This document shows positions 16,100 through 22,946 of a stretch of 64,000 nt of DNA, one piece after another. A program made the translations under genes and the position numbers. The first letter of the stretch is position 1, and every line of letters starts with the position of its first letter. The DNA is from Clostridiales bacterium (GTDB lineage: Bacteria; Bacillota; Clostridia; Oscillospirales; Acutalibacteraceae). The stretch is from the NCBI GenBank assembly GCA_012840445.1, contig DULI01000008.1, positions 1 to 64,000 on the forward strand, in the 5' to 3' direction. The notes below the pieces were generated by a model. The model made no database searches. It was not told the origin of the DNA and saw nothing but the letters and a program-made list of their open reading frames with translations.

Positions 16100-16712
16100 A
16101 AAACAGCAGCTTTTTAATGAAATAGACACACATTTGCAGTCAGACGCAGCCCCGTCAGCCTATCTAAACAGCATATCAGAGACACACCTGTTTAAACAGA
16201 AACCCTTTGTGTACCTTTACAGGCTGAAATCCACAGAACAGCCGAAAAAATACCACCCCGAAGGCAGTGTGTGGAACCATACAATGCTGGTGGTTGACAG
16301 GGCTGCCGAATATAAAACAAAAAGCAAAGATATAAGGGCCTTTATGTGGGCGGCGCTCCTGCACGATATCGGAAAGCCTGATACCAGGATACGCAATGGC
16401 AAAATCACCTCCTATGACCACGAAAAGGTGGGTGCGGCGCTTGCGAAAGAGTTTCTCAGTGAATTTGTGCGAGATGAAGCCCTTGTATCAAAGGTTTCCA
16501 GCTTAATAAGGTGGCACATGCAGGTGCTTCATGTATCAAAAGGGCTGCCCTTTGCCGAGATTAAACCAATGCTGGCGCAAACCGATGTAGAGGAAATCGC
16601 GCTGCTAGGTCTTTGTGACAGGCTAGGGCGCCTTAACGCAGATGTGGAAAGGGAAACCGAAAGCATAAAGGCTTTTAAGGAAATTTGCTTAAAGGAGCAG
16701 AGGAATGCCTAA
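16092..16712 (+). CDS. HD-domain phosphohydrolase
   Basis: A 206-residue protein with a single HD domain. Metal ligands are visible in order: WNHTMLVVDRA, ALLHDIGKPDT (HD pair), YDHEKVG, and a later SSLIRWHMQV. The layout resembles the HD part of bacterial CCA-adding enzymes and the YqeK/PolyA_pol-associated type, but no nucleotidyltransferase domain is attached. The likely reaction is phosphate-ester hydrolysis on a nucleotide or RNA end; substrate not predictable. It has no ribosome-binding site of its own: translation should depend on the overlapping 44-residue gene upstream. Another 44-residue gene overlaps its end. Confidence 0.82.
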   Translation: MTEKQQLFNEIDTHLQSDAAPSAYLNSISETHLFKQKPFVYLYRLKSTEQPKKYHPEGSVWNHTMLVVDRAAEYKTKSKDIRAFMWAALLHDIGKPDTRIRNGKITSYDHEKVGAALAKEFLSEFVRDEALVSKVSSLIRWHMQVLHVSKGLPFAEIKPMLAQTDVEEIALLGLCDRLGRLNADVERETESIKAFKEICLKEQRNA

Positions 16713-16839
16713 AGAAGGAATGAAAAGGCCCGACCCGGAAGAAGTGGGCGGCCCGAAAAAGAAGCGCAACATACAACCTCCGGTGCCCGAACTTCAGGGC
16801 AAGGTAAAGACGGGCAAAAAGAAAGCAAAACCCGGATAA
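16705..16839 (+). CDS. Tiny basic protein (44 aa), no. 4
   Basis: A 44-residue proline/lysine-rich protein starting at ATG 16705, 8 nt inside the end of the HD gene, with AAAGGAG upstream. It contains KRPDPEEVGGPKKKRN and ends LQGKVKTGKKKAKPG. It has the same length as tiny proteins 1 and 3 and similar charge but no clear sequence identity. A terminator follows directly. Function unknown. Confidence 0.65.
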   Translation: MPKEGMKRPDPEEVGGPKKKRNIQPPVPELQGKVKTGKKKAKPG

Positions 16840-16842
16840 CGC

Positions 16843-16881
16843 AAAAACTTCACCTGAAAATTTTGTCAGGTGAAGTTTTTT
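16843..16881 (+). terminator. Terminator closing the tiny-protein/HD operon
   Basis: AAAACTTCACCTGA pairs with TCAGGTGAAGTTTT across a short loop, followed by T residues, 3 nt after the last stop. Confidence 0.9.
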
Positions 16882-16926
16882 ATGTTTTAAGCTATAATAA
16901 ATAAAAATATACATAAGAGGTTTATA

Positions 16927-17421
16927 ATGGCAGTAACGGTAGTACATCCATACAAGCCTGTTTTTGACTCCAGCTCAAAGGTTTTAATCCTGGGCACAAT
17001 AGCCTCTCCCAAATCGAGGGAAAACGGCTTTTACTACACCCACCCCCAAAACCGTTTTTGGAGGGTGGTGTCGGACATTCTGTCATATCCTCTTCCCCAA
17101 AACAACTCCGAAAGGATAAAGCTTTTGCTAGACAACAATATAGCAATTTGGGACGTGCTGCACAGCTGCACCATTTCGGGCGCTGACGACAGCAGCATTA
17201 AAGACCCTGTGTGCAACGACATAAGTTATGTGTTGAATCAAGCCGACATTAAGGCAATATTCACCACCGGCAAAACGGCATATAAACTATATAACAAATA
17301 CTGTTTAAAAGACACAGGATTTCCTGCAATCTGCCTGCCGTCCACAAGCCCTGCCAACTGCAGGTGCACATACGACGAGCTGAAAAAGGAATACCAGATT
17401 ATTCTAAAATACCTAAAATAA
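16927..17421 (+). CDS. DNA-deoxyinosine glycosylase (uracil-DNA glycosylase superfamily)
   Basis: A 164-residue member of the UDG fold, family 6 (HDG) type, which excises hypoxanthine arising from adenine deamination. Visible motifs are LILGTIASPKSRENGFYYTHPQNRFW (motif 1 region, positions about 23-48) and LPSTSPANC near residue 140 (motif 2 position). The length is typical of the minimal enzymes. It has no operon partner: a terminator lies upstream and a T-box leader starts just downstream. It adds a base-repair function near dinB. Confidence 0.85.
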   Translation: MAVTVVHPYKPVFDSSSKVLILGTIASPKSRENGFYYTHPQNRFWRVVSDILSYPLPQNNSERIKLLLDNNIAIWDVLHSCTISGADDSSIKDPVCNDISYVLNQADIKAIFTTGKTAYKLYNKYCLKDTGFPAICLPSTSPANCRCTYDELKKEYQIILKYLK

Positions 17422-17424
17422 CAC

Positions 17425-17453
17425 TTGACAAAACAAAAAAGTGGGCATATACT
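17425..17453 (+). promoter_or_regulatory. Sigma-A promoter of the ilvA T-box leader
   Basis: TTGACA at 17425-17430, a 17-nt spacer, TATACT at 17448-17453. The -35 box is 3 nt after the glycosylase stop. Confidence 0.85.
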
Positions 17454-17460
17454 ATTCTAA

Positions 17461-17731
17461 AAATTGAAACCGCCAAAATACGATGACAGGGCCGGTAATA
17501 CAGACCAGTTCTTTTCAGAGAACCGTCGGTTGGTGCGAGACGGCAAAGAACCCTGTATTAGATCACCCTCGAGTAGGCTGCTGAAATCCGTTGGAGAGTA
17601 GGTTCGCCCGGGTCTTCCCGTTACAGGAGAATACATTGTTGGATGTATTAAGTGGTCGCTTTATGCGGCAATTAAGGTGGTACCGCGGAAGTTTACAGCT
17701 TTCGTCCTTATTTTGGACGAAAGCTTTTTTA
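17461..17731 (+). promoter_or_regulatory. T-box riboswitch upstream of ilvA, isoleucine specifier
   Basis: A classical T-box leader. The conserved T-box sequence AAGGTGGTACCGCGG is at 17674-17688. The specifier is probably ATC at 17562-17564 (within AGATCACC), so uncharged tRNA-Ile would turn on the threonine dehydratase gene, the first isoleucine step. The terminator stem pairs AGCTTTCGTCC at 17697-17707 with GGACGAAAGCT at 17715-17725, followed by six T residues. Confidence 0.92.
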
Positions 17732-17760
17732 ATTTAGATTTAGATTCACGGAGGTTCAAA

Positions 17761-18954
17761 ATGGTAACTTTAGACAGGGTATATCACGCCTCTTACACGC
17801 TCAAAAACGTAATCAGGAACACCGACCTTATAAGGGCGCAGAATATTAACTCCGACTGTGACCTATACTTAAAGACCGAAAACCTACAGATAACAGGCTC
17901 CTTCAAGGTCAGGGGGGCGTACTATAAGATTTCGCAGTTAAGCGATGAAGACAGGGCAAAAGGAGTAATCGCCTGCTCGGCGGGCAACCATGCCCAAGGT
18001 GTGGCCTTGGCGGCCACAAAAGCCGGAATCAAGTCGGTAATTTGCCTGCCGGACATCGCCCCAATTTCCAAGGTGGAGGCCACAAAGAAATACGGCGCCG
18101 AAACTATACTGGTGCCCGGTGTGTACGACGACGCATACAAAAAGGCAATGGAACTGAAGGAAGAGGAAGGCTACACCTTTATCCATCCCTTTGACGATGA
18201 AGAGGTAATCATCGGGCAGGGTACCATCGGTTTAGAGCTTTTGGAACAGCTCCCCGATGTTGAAGCGGTGGTAGTGCCCATCGGCGGAGGGGGGTTGATT
18301 TCTGGCGTCGCCTTCACAATTAAGTCGCTAAAACCCGACTGCAAGGTTTACGGCGTGCAGTCCTGCGGCGCAGCTTCCATGTTCAATTCGATAAAGCGCA
18401 ACTGTCTTGAAACCCTTGATTCGGTAGCTACCATTGCCGATGGCATCTCGGTCAAGACCCCCGGCAACATCACCTACGAAATGTGCTGCAAATATGTGGA
18501 CGACATAGTAACCGTCACCGACGACGAGATTTCCACCGCTATACTCACGCTAATAGAGCAGCAGAAATTAATAGCCGAGGGGGCGGGTGCGGTGTCGGTA
18601 GCCGCGGTGCTGTTCAACAAAATCCCCGTTAAAAGCAAAAAGGTGGCCTGCCTAGTCTCGGGCGGCAATATAGATGTAACAATCCTTTCCCGCGTAATCC
18701 ACCGTGGACTTCTCAAAGCCGGACGCATGGCTGATATTACTATTGCCTTGAGTGACAAGCCCGGCCAGCTTGCGGGCGTGTCCAGAATAATTGCCGACCT
18801 TGGCGGCAACGTGGTGTCAATCTACCACGACAGGGCGGATCTTGATATCGACATCAACGCATGCTACCTGCGCATTGTAATGGAAACCCGCGACCATTCC
18901 CATGTGGATGAAATCAAGAATGCGCTGACAAGCGCAGGATATACCTTGGTATAA
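17761..18954 (+). CDS. ilvA: Threonine ammonia-lyase (threonine dehydratase)
   Basis: A 397-residue PLP enzyme converting threonine to 2-oxobutanoate and ammonia, the entry to isoleucine synthesis. The PLP lysine lies in ITGSFKVRGA (K49), SAGNHAQGVA follows, and the phosphate loop is VPIGGGGLISG. The C-terminal ACT domain (about residues 327-397, ADITIALSDKPGQLAGVS) is the single-ACT, medium-length form. The open frame extends into the T-box leader, but ATG 17761 has a GGAGG site and is the obvious start. It is controlled by an isoleucine-type T-box and followed by ridA. The ACT domain could give allosteric feedback. Confidence 0.95.
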   Translation: MVTLDRVYHASYTLKNVIRNTDLIRAQNINSDCDLYLKTENLQITGSFKVRGAYYKISQLSDEDRAKGVIACSAGNHAQGVALAATKAGIKSVICLPDIAPISKVEATKKYGAETILVPGVYDDAYKKAMELKEEEGYTFIHPFDDEEVIIGQGTIGLELLEQLPDVEAVVVPIGGGGLISGVAFTIKSLKPDCKVYGVQSCGAASMFNSIKRNCLETLDSVATIADGISVKTPGNITYEMCCKYVDDIVTVTDDEISTAILTLIEQQKLIAEGAGAVSVAAVLFNKIPVKSKKVACLVSGGNIDVTILSRVIHRGLLKAGRMADITIALSDKPGQLAGVSRIIADLGGNVVSIYHDRADLDIDINACYLRIVMETRDHSHVDEIKNALTSAGYTLV

Positions 18955-18975
18955 ATTTACGAAAGGGAGATGACA

Positions 18976-19353
18976 ATGATAGACAAAATCAGCACTCCAA
19001 ACGCTCCGGGCGCCATAGGCCCATATTCACAGGGAGTTGTTTTTAACAACCTTGTGTTCACCTCGGGGCAGATTGCAATCAACCCCCAGACCAATAGGAT
19101 TGAAGCTCAGACCATAGAGGAGCAGGCCGAGCAGGTCATGAAAAACCTGAAAGCAATCCTCGAGGCCGCAGGCTCGGGGCTTGACAAGGTGATTAAAACC
19201 ACATGTTTTTTAAGCGATATGAAGGATTTTGAGGTATTTAACTCAATATACGAAAAGTATATAACCACCAAACCTGCGCGCTCCTGTGTGGCGGTAAAGC
19301 AGCTGCCTAAAAATGTCCTCGTCGAGGTAGAGGCTATAGCCGTAAAAGAATAA
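18976..19353 (+). CDS. ridA: RidA enamine/imine deaminase
   Basis: A 125-residue RidA (YjgF/YER057c/UK114) protein. It hydrolyses reactive 2-aminoacrylate and 2-aminocrotonate released by PLP lyases such as the adjacent IlvA. Signature motifs are PGAIGPYSQGV, FTSGQIAINP, the family arginine in PARSCVAVKQLP (about R103) and LVEVEAIA. ATG 18970 sits directly on the GGGAG site; ATG 18976 has a proper 6-nt spacing and is chosen. It lies 21 nt after ilvA in the same operon and ends at a terminator. Confidence 0.95.
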   Translation: MIDKISTPNAPGAIGPYSQGVVFNNLVFTSGQIAINPQTNRIEAQTIEEQAEQVMKNLKAILEAAGSGLDKVIKTTCFLSDMKDFEVFNSIYEKYITTKPARSCVAVKQLPKNVLVEVEAIAVKE

Positions 19354-19382
19354 ATTTGTATACTATTTTCTATTATAAAAAC

Positions 19383-19411
19383 AAAAGGGAAGCCTAGGGC
19401 TTCCCTTTTTT
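19383..19411 (+). terminator. Terminator after ridA
   Basis: AAAGGGAAGCC and GGCTTCCCTTT form the stem, followed by TTTTT. Confidence 0.88.
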
Positions 19412-19495
19412 GTGTGCCAGAATTGCCTTTGGTATCCACATATCAAAATAAAGAGAAGCATAGTATTTAATAGCTTTAAACGGGTGGTGTTTGGC

Positions 19496-20284
19496 TTGTA
19501 TATAATAATCAGAAGAAGACAGACGTTGATGATAATGTCGGGGCTATTAGGCATAATCTTGGCGGTAATCGGGTTTTGTAACATATATGTGTTTGCCGAA
19601 AGAAATAATACCAACTGGGGGCTCGGGTTTAAAAAGGAGGGCGAGCCGCCCACCGGCAACGCCTCGGCGGAATATCTAAAACAGTACGACGCCTATTACC
19701 TTGGGGATACAACACAAAAAAGGATATACCTAACGTTCGACGCGGGCTATGAAAACGGCTACACGCCAGCAATTTTAGATGCACTAAAAAAGCATGACGT
19801 AAAGGCCACATTTTTCTTAGTGGGAAATTACCTTGAGAAATGTCCCGACTTGGTAAAACGCATGGTGGAGGAAGGGCATATTGTTGCCAACCATACCTAT
19901 CATCACCCCGATATGTCGGCAATATCCAACTTTGAGTCCTTTAAAAAAGAACTGGTTTCGCTCGAAGAGCTGTATAAGCAGATAACCGGCCAGGATATGA
20001 AAAAATATTACCGCCCGCCGCGTGGGAAATACAGCGAAAATAATCTGAAAATGGCGAAACAGTTGGGGTATAAGACCTTTTTCTGGAGCCTTGCCTATGT
20101 GGACTGGTACGACAACAAACAGCCAAGCCGTCAGGAGGCTTTAAACAAGCTTGTAAAACGAATTCATCCGGGAGCTGTAGTGCTGCTTCACAGCACTTCA
20201 AAAACCAATTCCGAAGTGCTGGATGAATTGCTGACCATATGGAAACAGATGGGCTATACATTTGGAACCCTGGATGAATTTTGA
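19496..20284 (+). CDS. pdaA: Spore cortex de-N-acetylase PdaA-like
   Basis: A 262-residue polysaccharide deacetylase of the spore PdaA type, needed to form muramic-delta-lactam in cortex peptidoglycan. A membrane or signal segment (about residues 13-31, GLLGIILAVIGFCNIYVF) is followed by the NodB domain. The sequence NWG...AYYLGDTTQKRIYLTFD, GYENGYTP, ANHTYHHPDM (metal histidines), RPPRGKYSE and GAVVLLHS closely follows B. subtilis PdaA from memory. TTG 19496 is chosen because GGGTGGTG lies 6 nt upstream; the frame is open to 19412 and ATG 19530 is a possible alternative. It stands alone between terminators. Forespore expression is expected from the family. Confidence 0.9.
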   Translation: MYIIIRRRQTLMIMSGLLGIILAVIGFCNIYVFAERNNTNWGLGFKKEGEPPTGNASAEYLKQYDAYYLGDTTQKRIYLTFDAGYENGYTPAILDALKKHDVKATFFLVGNYLEKCPDLVKRMVEEGHIVANHTYHHPDMSAISNFESFKKELVSLEELYKQITGQDMKKYYRPPRGKYSENNLKMAKQLGYKTFFWSLAYVDWYDNKQPSRQEALNKLVKRIHPGAVVLLHSTSKTNSEVLDELLTIWKQMGYTFGTLDEF

Positions 20285-20313
20285 TTGACAAATTAGTAAG
20301 CATATGAAAAATA

Positions 20314-20350
20314 AAAACAGCGCTGCCCAAATTCAGGCGGCGCTGTTTTT
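20314..20350 (+). terminator. Terminator after pdaA
   Basis: AAAAACAGCGC pairs with GCGCTGTTTTT at 20340-20350, with a loop of about 15 nt. Confidence 0.8.
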
Positions 20351-20427
20351 CAGTTGCAAAACAAGTGCTGCCAGTGTATAATTTTGTATGTGTTCTTAGA
20401 ATAAGCCTTAACGCGCTGGAAAATTAT

Positions 20428-20443
20428 GGTTTCACGTGAAACA
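20428..20443. promoter_or_regulatory. parS: parS-like ParB/Spo0J binding site
   Basis: The 16-mer GGTTTCACGTGAAACA differs at one end base from the consensus TGTTTCACGTGAAACA and contains the perfect 14-bp palindrome GTTTCACGTGAAAC (20429-20442). It lies in a 289-bp intergenic gap between pdaA and tRNA-His. parS sites are bound by ParB, which spreads and loads SMC; they cluster around the chromosomal origin in Firmicutes. Confidence 0.85.
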
Positions 20444-20517
20444 CTTTAGGGGCGCACACAATCCGAAAAGTGTCAGGCAGATAGAAACGCATTAGGCGGA
20501 GATGATATAATTTCTAC

Positions 20518-20545
20518 TTGACAAAATCAAGTGCTATGATATAAT
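20518..20545 (+). promoter_or_regulatory. Sigma-A promoter of tRNA-His/tRNA-Gln
   Basis: Consensus TTGACA at 20518-20523, a 16-nt spacer and TATAAT at 20540-20545, 28 nt before tRNA-His. Confidence 0.8.
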
Positions 20546-20573
20546 AGCTATTGCCTTGATTTATGAAGGTTGT

Positions 20574-20651
20574 GGTGGATATAGCTCAGTTGGTTAGAGT
20601 GCCAGGTTGTGGCCCTGGAGGTCGTCGGTTCGAATCCGATTATCCACCCCA
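20574..20651 (+). tRNA. tRNA-His (GTG)
   Basis: Acceptor GTGGATA (20575-20581) pairs with TATCCAC (20641-20647). The extra 5' G at 20574, pairing with C73 at 20648, is the histidine identity element. The anticodon loop TTGTGGC gives GTG. CCA is encoded at 20649-20651. Confidence 0.97.
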
Positions 20652-20661
20652 CAGAAACTGC

Positions 20662-20684
20662 ACCATCGGCCTTGTGCCGATGGT
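20662..20684 (+). other. Hairpin between tRNA-His and tRNA-Gln
   Basis: ACCATCGGC and GCCGATGGT form a 9-bp perfect stem with a 5-nt loop, 6 nt before tRNA-Gln. The following sequence TTATATT is a poor T run, so this may separate the two tRNAs for processing or attenuate the second. Confidence 0.6.
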
Positions 20685-20690
20685 TTATAT

Positions 20691-20766
20691 TGGGGTGTAG
20701 CCAAGCGGTAAGGCAACGGACTTTGACTCCGTCACTGCGCTGGTTCGAATCCAGCCATCCCAGCCA
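20691..20766 (+). tRNA. tRNA-Gln (TTG)
   Basis: Acceptor TGGGGTG (20691-20697) pairs with CATCCCA (20756-20762), discriminator G20763, CCA encoded at 20764-20766. The anticodon loop CTTTGAC gives TTG for glutamine. Confidence 0.96.
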
Positions 20767-20767
20767 G

Positions 20768-20798
20768 GACTGTCGGTTTTTGTCGGCAGTCTTTTTTG
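20768..20798 (+). terminator. Terminator after tRNA-Gln
   Basis: A 9-bp stem beginning GACTG and ending CAGTC with two G-T wobbles, followed by six T residues. Confidence 0.8.
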
Positions 20799-21043
20799 TT
20801 TAGAAAAAGATTGCTTGCAGTCGACATATTTTGTATTGTTTTGTATAGTAGGAAAGAGTAACATTATTAAGTTAAAGATTACAGTAAATTTCAGTAATTT
20901 ATGGAAATATTTTATAGGCTCAAGTGCAGAACAGGTATTAATATAGTTTATCCCTTTTGTAATATTTGTCAGAAAATATCCTACTGATTAAATACCAAAG
21001 TTAGAATGCTGTGGTTTTTTGCTGAGGAAGCATAATTAATATA
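20799..21043. other. AT-rich intergenic region with no feature seen
   Basis: Between the tRNA terminator and the end of the minus-strand operon. No open frame with a ribosome-binding site, no DnaA-box cluster (TTATNCACA) and no strong repeat was found. Confidence 0.6.
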
Positions 21044-21074
21044 AGAAAAACCCCCGCCAAATGTGGCGGGGGTT
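21044..21074 (-). terminator. Terminator of the minus-strand oadB operon
   Basis: AACCCCCGCC pairs with GGCGGGGGTT across a 6-nt loop; on the minus strand the T run TTTTTC follows. Confidence 0.88.
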
Positions 21075-21077
21075 AAG

Positions 21078-21224
21078 TTATTTTTTCTTTTTATCCAAAA
21101 GGGAGAAGAGATAGACGCAGATTGCTATTAAAATTAAAACCGTAAAAATGCCCAACATGCCTTTCCACATTAATTCAAAGGCTTTGGACAGTGTGTCGCT
21201 GTTAATAATAAAACTGGTATTCAT
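21078..21224 (-). CDS. 48-residue membrane peptide, possible OadG-like small subunit
   Basis: A 48-residue protein (start MNTSFIINSDTLSK) with one transmembrane helix (LGIFTVLILIAICVYLFSLL) and a short tail DKKKK. Its ATG directly abuts the TAA of the beta-subunit gene, so it is translated by coupling; AAAGGT gives a further site. Size, topology and place match the small gamma-type membrane subunits (OadG, or epsilon of methylmalonyl-CoA decarboxylase) that stabilise sodium-pump decarboxylases, but it is shorter than most and has no metal-binding tail. Confidence 0.7.
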   Translation of the reverse strand: MNTSFIINSDTLSKAFELMWKGMLGIFTVLILIAICVYLFSLLDKKKK

Positions 21225-22346
21225 TTATATCATACCTTTCACCAAAGTTAAGACAATGCCGCCGGCCACGACTGATGCAATCTGTCCAGCAACGTTTGTG
21301 CCTGCCGCGTGCATTAGCAGGAAGTTCTGGTTGTCCTCTTTAAGCCCCAGTTTGTGGACAACGCGCGAGGCCATTGGGAATGCCGAAATACCTGCCGCGC
21401 CAATCATGGGATTTACCTTTGTTTTTAAGAAGAGATTCAAGAACTTGGCGAACAATACGCCTCCTATAGCGTCCATTACAAAAGCCACAAGACCTATTAC
21501 CATAATCAGGATTGTTTCGACCCTGACAAACTGCTCGGCGCGCATGCTGAAGGAAATTGTAATACCCAAAAGGATTGTGATAAGGTTGGCAAGCTCGCTT
21601 TGCGCTGTTTTTGAAAGCGAATCGAGCCGCCCGCACTCCCTGATGAGATTTCCGAACATCAAGAAACCAACGAGGGATACCGATGCCGGCGCCACAATAC
21701 CCGCGATTACGGTAACGAAAATGGGGAAGAGAATGCGGGTAGTACGGGATACGGATTTGGGATTGTATTTCATTTTTATTAAGCGCTCTTTTTTGGTGGT
21801 TACAAGCTTTATAGCAAAGGGAAGGACAATGGGTACCAGAGACATGTATGAATATGCCGCCACGGTAATGGCGCCCACGTAGTCGCTGCCAAGCTCTTTG
21901 GATACGAATATTGCGGTGGGGCCGTCGGCGGCGCCAATAATTCCGATAGAGGCCGCATCTTTTAAGTCAAAGCCGAGAAGCGCTGCTACTGCTATAGCAA
22001 AGAATATTCCAAACTGCGCCGCTGCGCCAAAAAGAAACATTTTGGGATTTGAAAGCAGCGGGCCGAAATCTATCATTGCGCCGATACCGATGAACAAAAT
22101 TATCGGCAGTGCTTCGGAAGCCGCTATTCCGATGTTATACAGCCATTCTATAATGCCCTCGGCGCCGTCCTGATTAATGGCGCCCGAAAAAGGAAGGTTG
22201 ACTATTATCGCACCGAATCCCATGGGTAAAAGCAGGGAGGGCTCAAAATCGAACTTAATAGCCAGAAAAATCAGCAGCCCACCAATTCCCCACATGACGA
22301 GCTGCTGCCATGTTATTGACATGATACTGTTAATTATAAAATCCAT
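21225..22346 (-). CDS. oadB: Sodium-ion-translocating decarboxylase beta subunit
   Basis: A 373-residue polytopic membrane protein, the OadB/GcdB/MmdB type that couples decarboxylation of a carboxybiotin to sodium export. Many hydrophobic segments are visible and the ion-site signature GIIGAADGPTAIFVS is intact near residue 140, with RECGRLDSLSKTAQSEL and GAAGISAFPMASRVVHKLG later. No carboxyltransferase alpha chain and no biotin carrier gene lies nearby, so the rest of the pump, and hence its substrate (oxaloacetate, glutaconyl-CoA or methylmalonyl-CoA), is encoded elsewhere. The upstream minus-strand neighbour is a fumarase beta subunit. Confidence 0.92.
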   Translation of the reverse strand: MDFIINSIMSITWQQLVMWGIGGLLIFLAIKFDFEPSLLLPMGFGAIIVNLPFSGAINQDGAEGIIEWLYNIGIAASEALPIILFIGIGAMIDFGPLLSNPKMFLFGAAAQFGIFFAIAVAALLGFDLKDAASIGIIGAADGPTAIFVSKELGSDYVGAITVAAYSYMSLVPIVLPFAIKLVTTKKERLIKMKYNPKSVSRTTRILFPIFVTVIAGIVAPASVSLVGFLMFGNLIRECGRLDSLSKTAQSELANLITILLGITISFSMRAEQFVRVETILIMVIGLVAFVMDAIGGVLFAKFLNLFLKTKVNPMIGAAGISAFPMASRVVHKLGLKEDNQNFLLMHAAGTNVAGQIASVVAGGIVLTLVKGMI

Positions 22347-22413
22347 GCTGTGCTAATCCTCCAAAACAAAATAAATTAAAAGCGCGGTTTTATGATTAAG
22401 CAATACAAGAGAT

Positions 22414-22944
22414 TTATACCGTGAATAAATTTCCTCCTTTGCAGTCAATTGCGGTAATCAGTGGCAGGTCTTTTATGTACAGCCTTTTGATTGATTCGCA
22501 CCCGAGATCCTCAAATGCCACAACCTCGCATTTGGTCACGCATTTGGCCACAAGGGCGCCGGCGCCGCCGATTGCGCAAAGGTAGGCCGCCTTATTCTTT
22601 ATAATAGACTGACAGACCTGCGGGCTTCTTTGACCCTTTCCAATCATGGCAATTAAGCCTAAATCAAGAAGCCGGGGCGTATATGGGTCCATTCTGCCCG
22701 AAGTGGTTGGCCCGCAGCTTCCGATAGCCAACCCTTCAGGGGTAGGAGTAGGCCCCGCATAGTAAATGACAGCGCCGTTAATATCAAAAGGCAATGGCTT
22801 GCCTTGGTCCAACAGTTCAAACATCCTTTTATGCGCCGCGTCGCGGGCGGTGTAAACGATGCCCGACAAAAGAATGCGGTCGCCTGCATTAAGTTTTTCG
22901 GCATATGCCTTTAGCTGGTCGGTATTAAGCCTTATTTCTTTCAT
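22414..22944 (-). CDS. Class I fumarate hydratase beta subunit (C-terminal domain type)
   Basis: A 176-residue protein of the Fe-S hydro-lyase beta family (fumarate hydratase or tartrate dehydratase beta). Motifs include ILLSGIVYTARDAAHKRM, YYAGPTPTPEG, GPTTSGRMDPYTP and IGKGQRS, standard for the swivelling C-terminal domain of FumA-type enzymes. The Fe-S cluster and most active-site residues lie on the alpha subunit, usually the adjacent upstream gene; here that place is taken by a DivIVA-like gene whose stop is 2 nt upstream. The alpha subunit must be elsewhere. FUM versus TTD specificity cannot be set from this half. Confidence 0.9.
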   Translation of the reverse strand: MKEIRLNTDQLKAYAEKLNAGDRILLSGIVYTARDAAHKRMFELLDQGKPLPFDINGAVIYYAGPTPTPEGLAIGSCGPTTSGRMDPYTPRLLDLGLIAMIGKGQRSPQVCQSIIKNKAAYLCAIGGAGALVAKCVTKCEVVAFEDLGCESIKRLYIKDLPLITAIDCKGGNLFTV

Positions 22945-22946
22945 TG

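Noticed and set aside
17677-17760. Longer start for ilvA inside the T-box
   Set aside because: This stretch is the T-box terminator; ATG 17761 has the ribosome-binding site.
20767-21077. Candidate replication origin next to the parS-like site
   Set aside because: AT-rich gap but no cluster of DnaA boxes (TTATNCACA) and no dnaA or dnaN in the window; parS alone does not make an origin.
21148-21882. 244-codon plus-strand frame
   Set aside because: Antisense to oadB; reverse complement of transmembrane segments.
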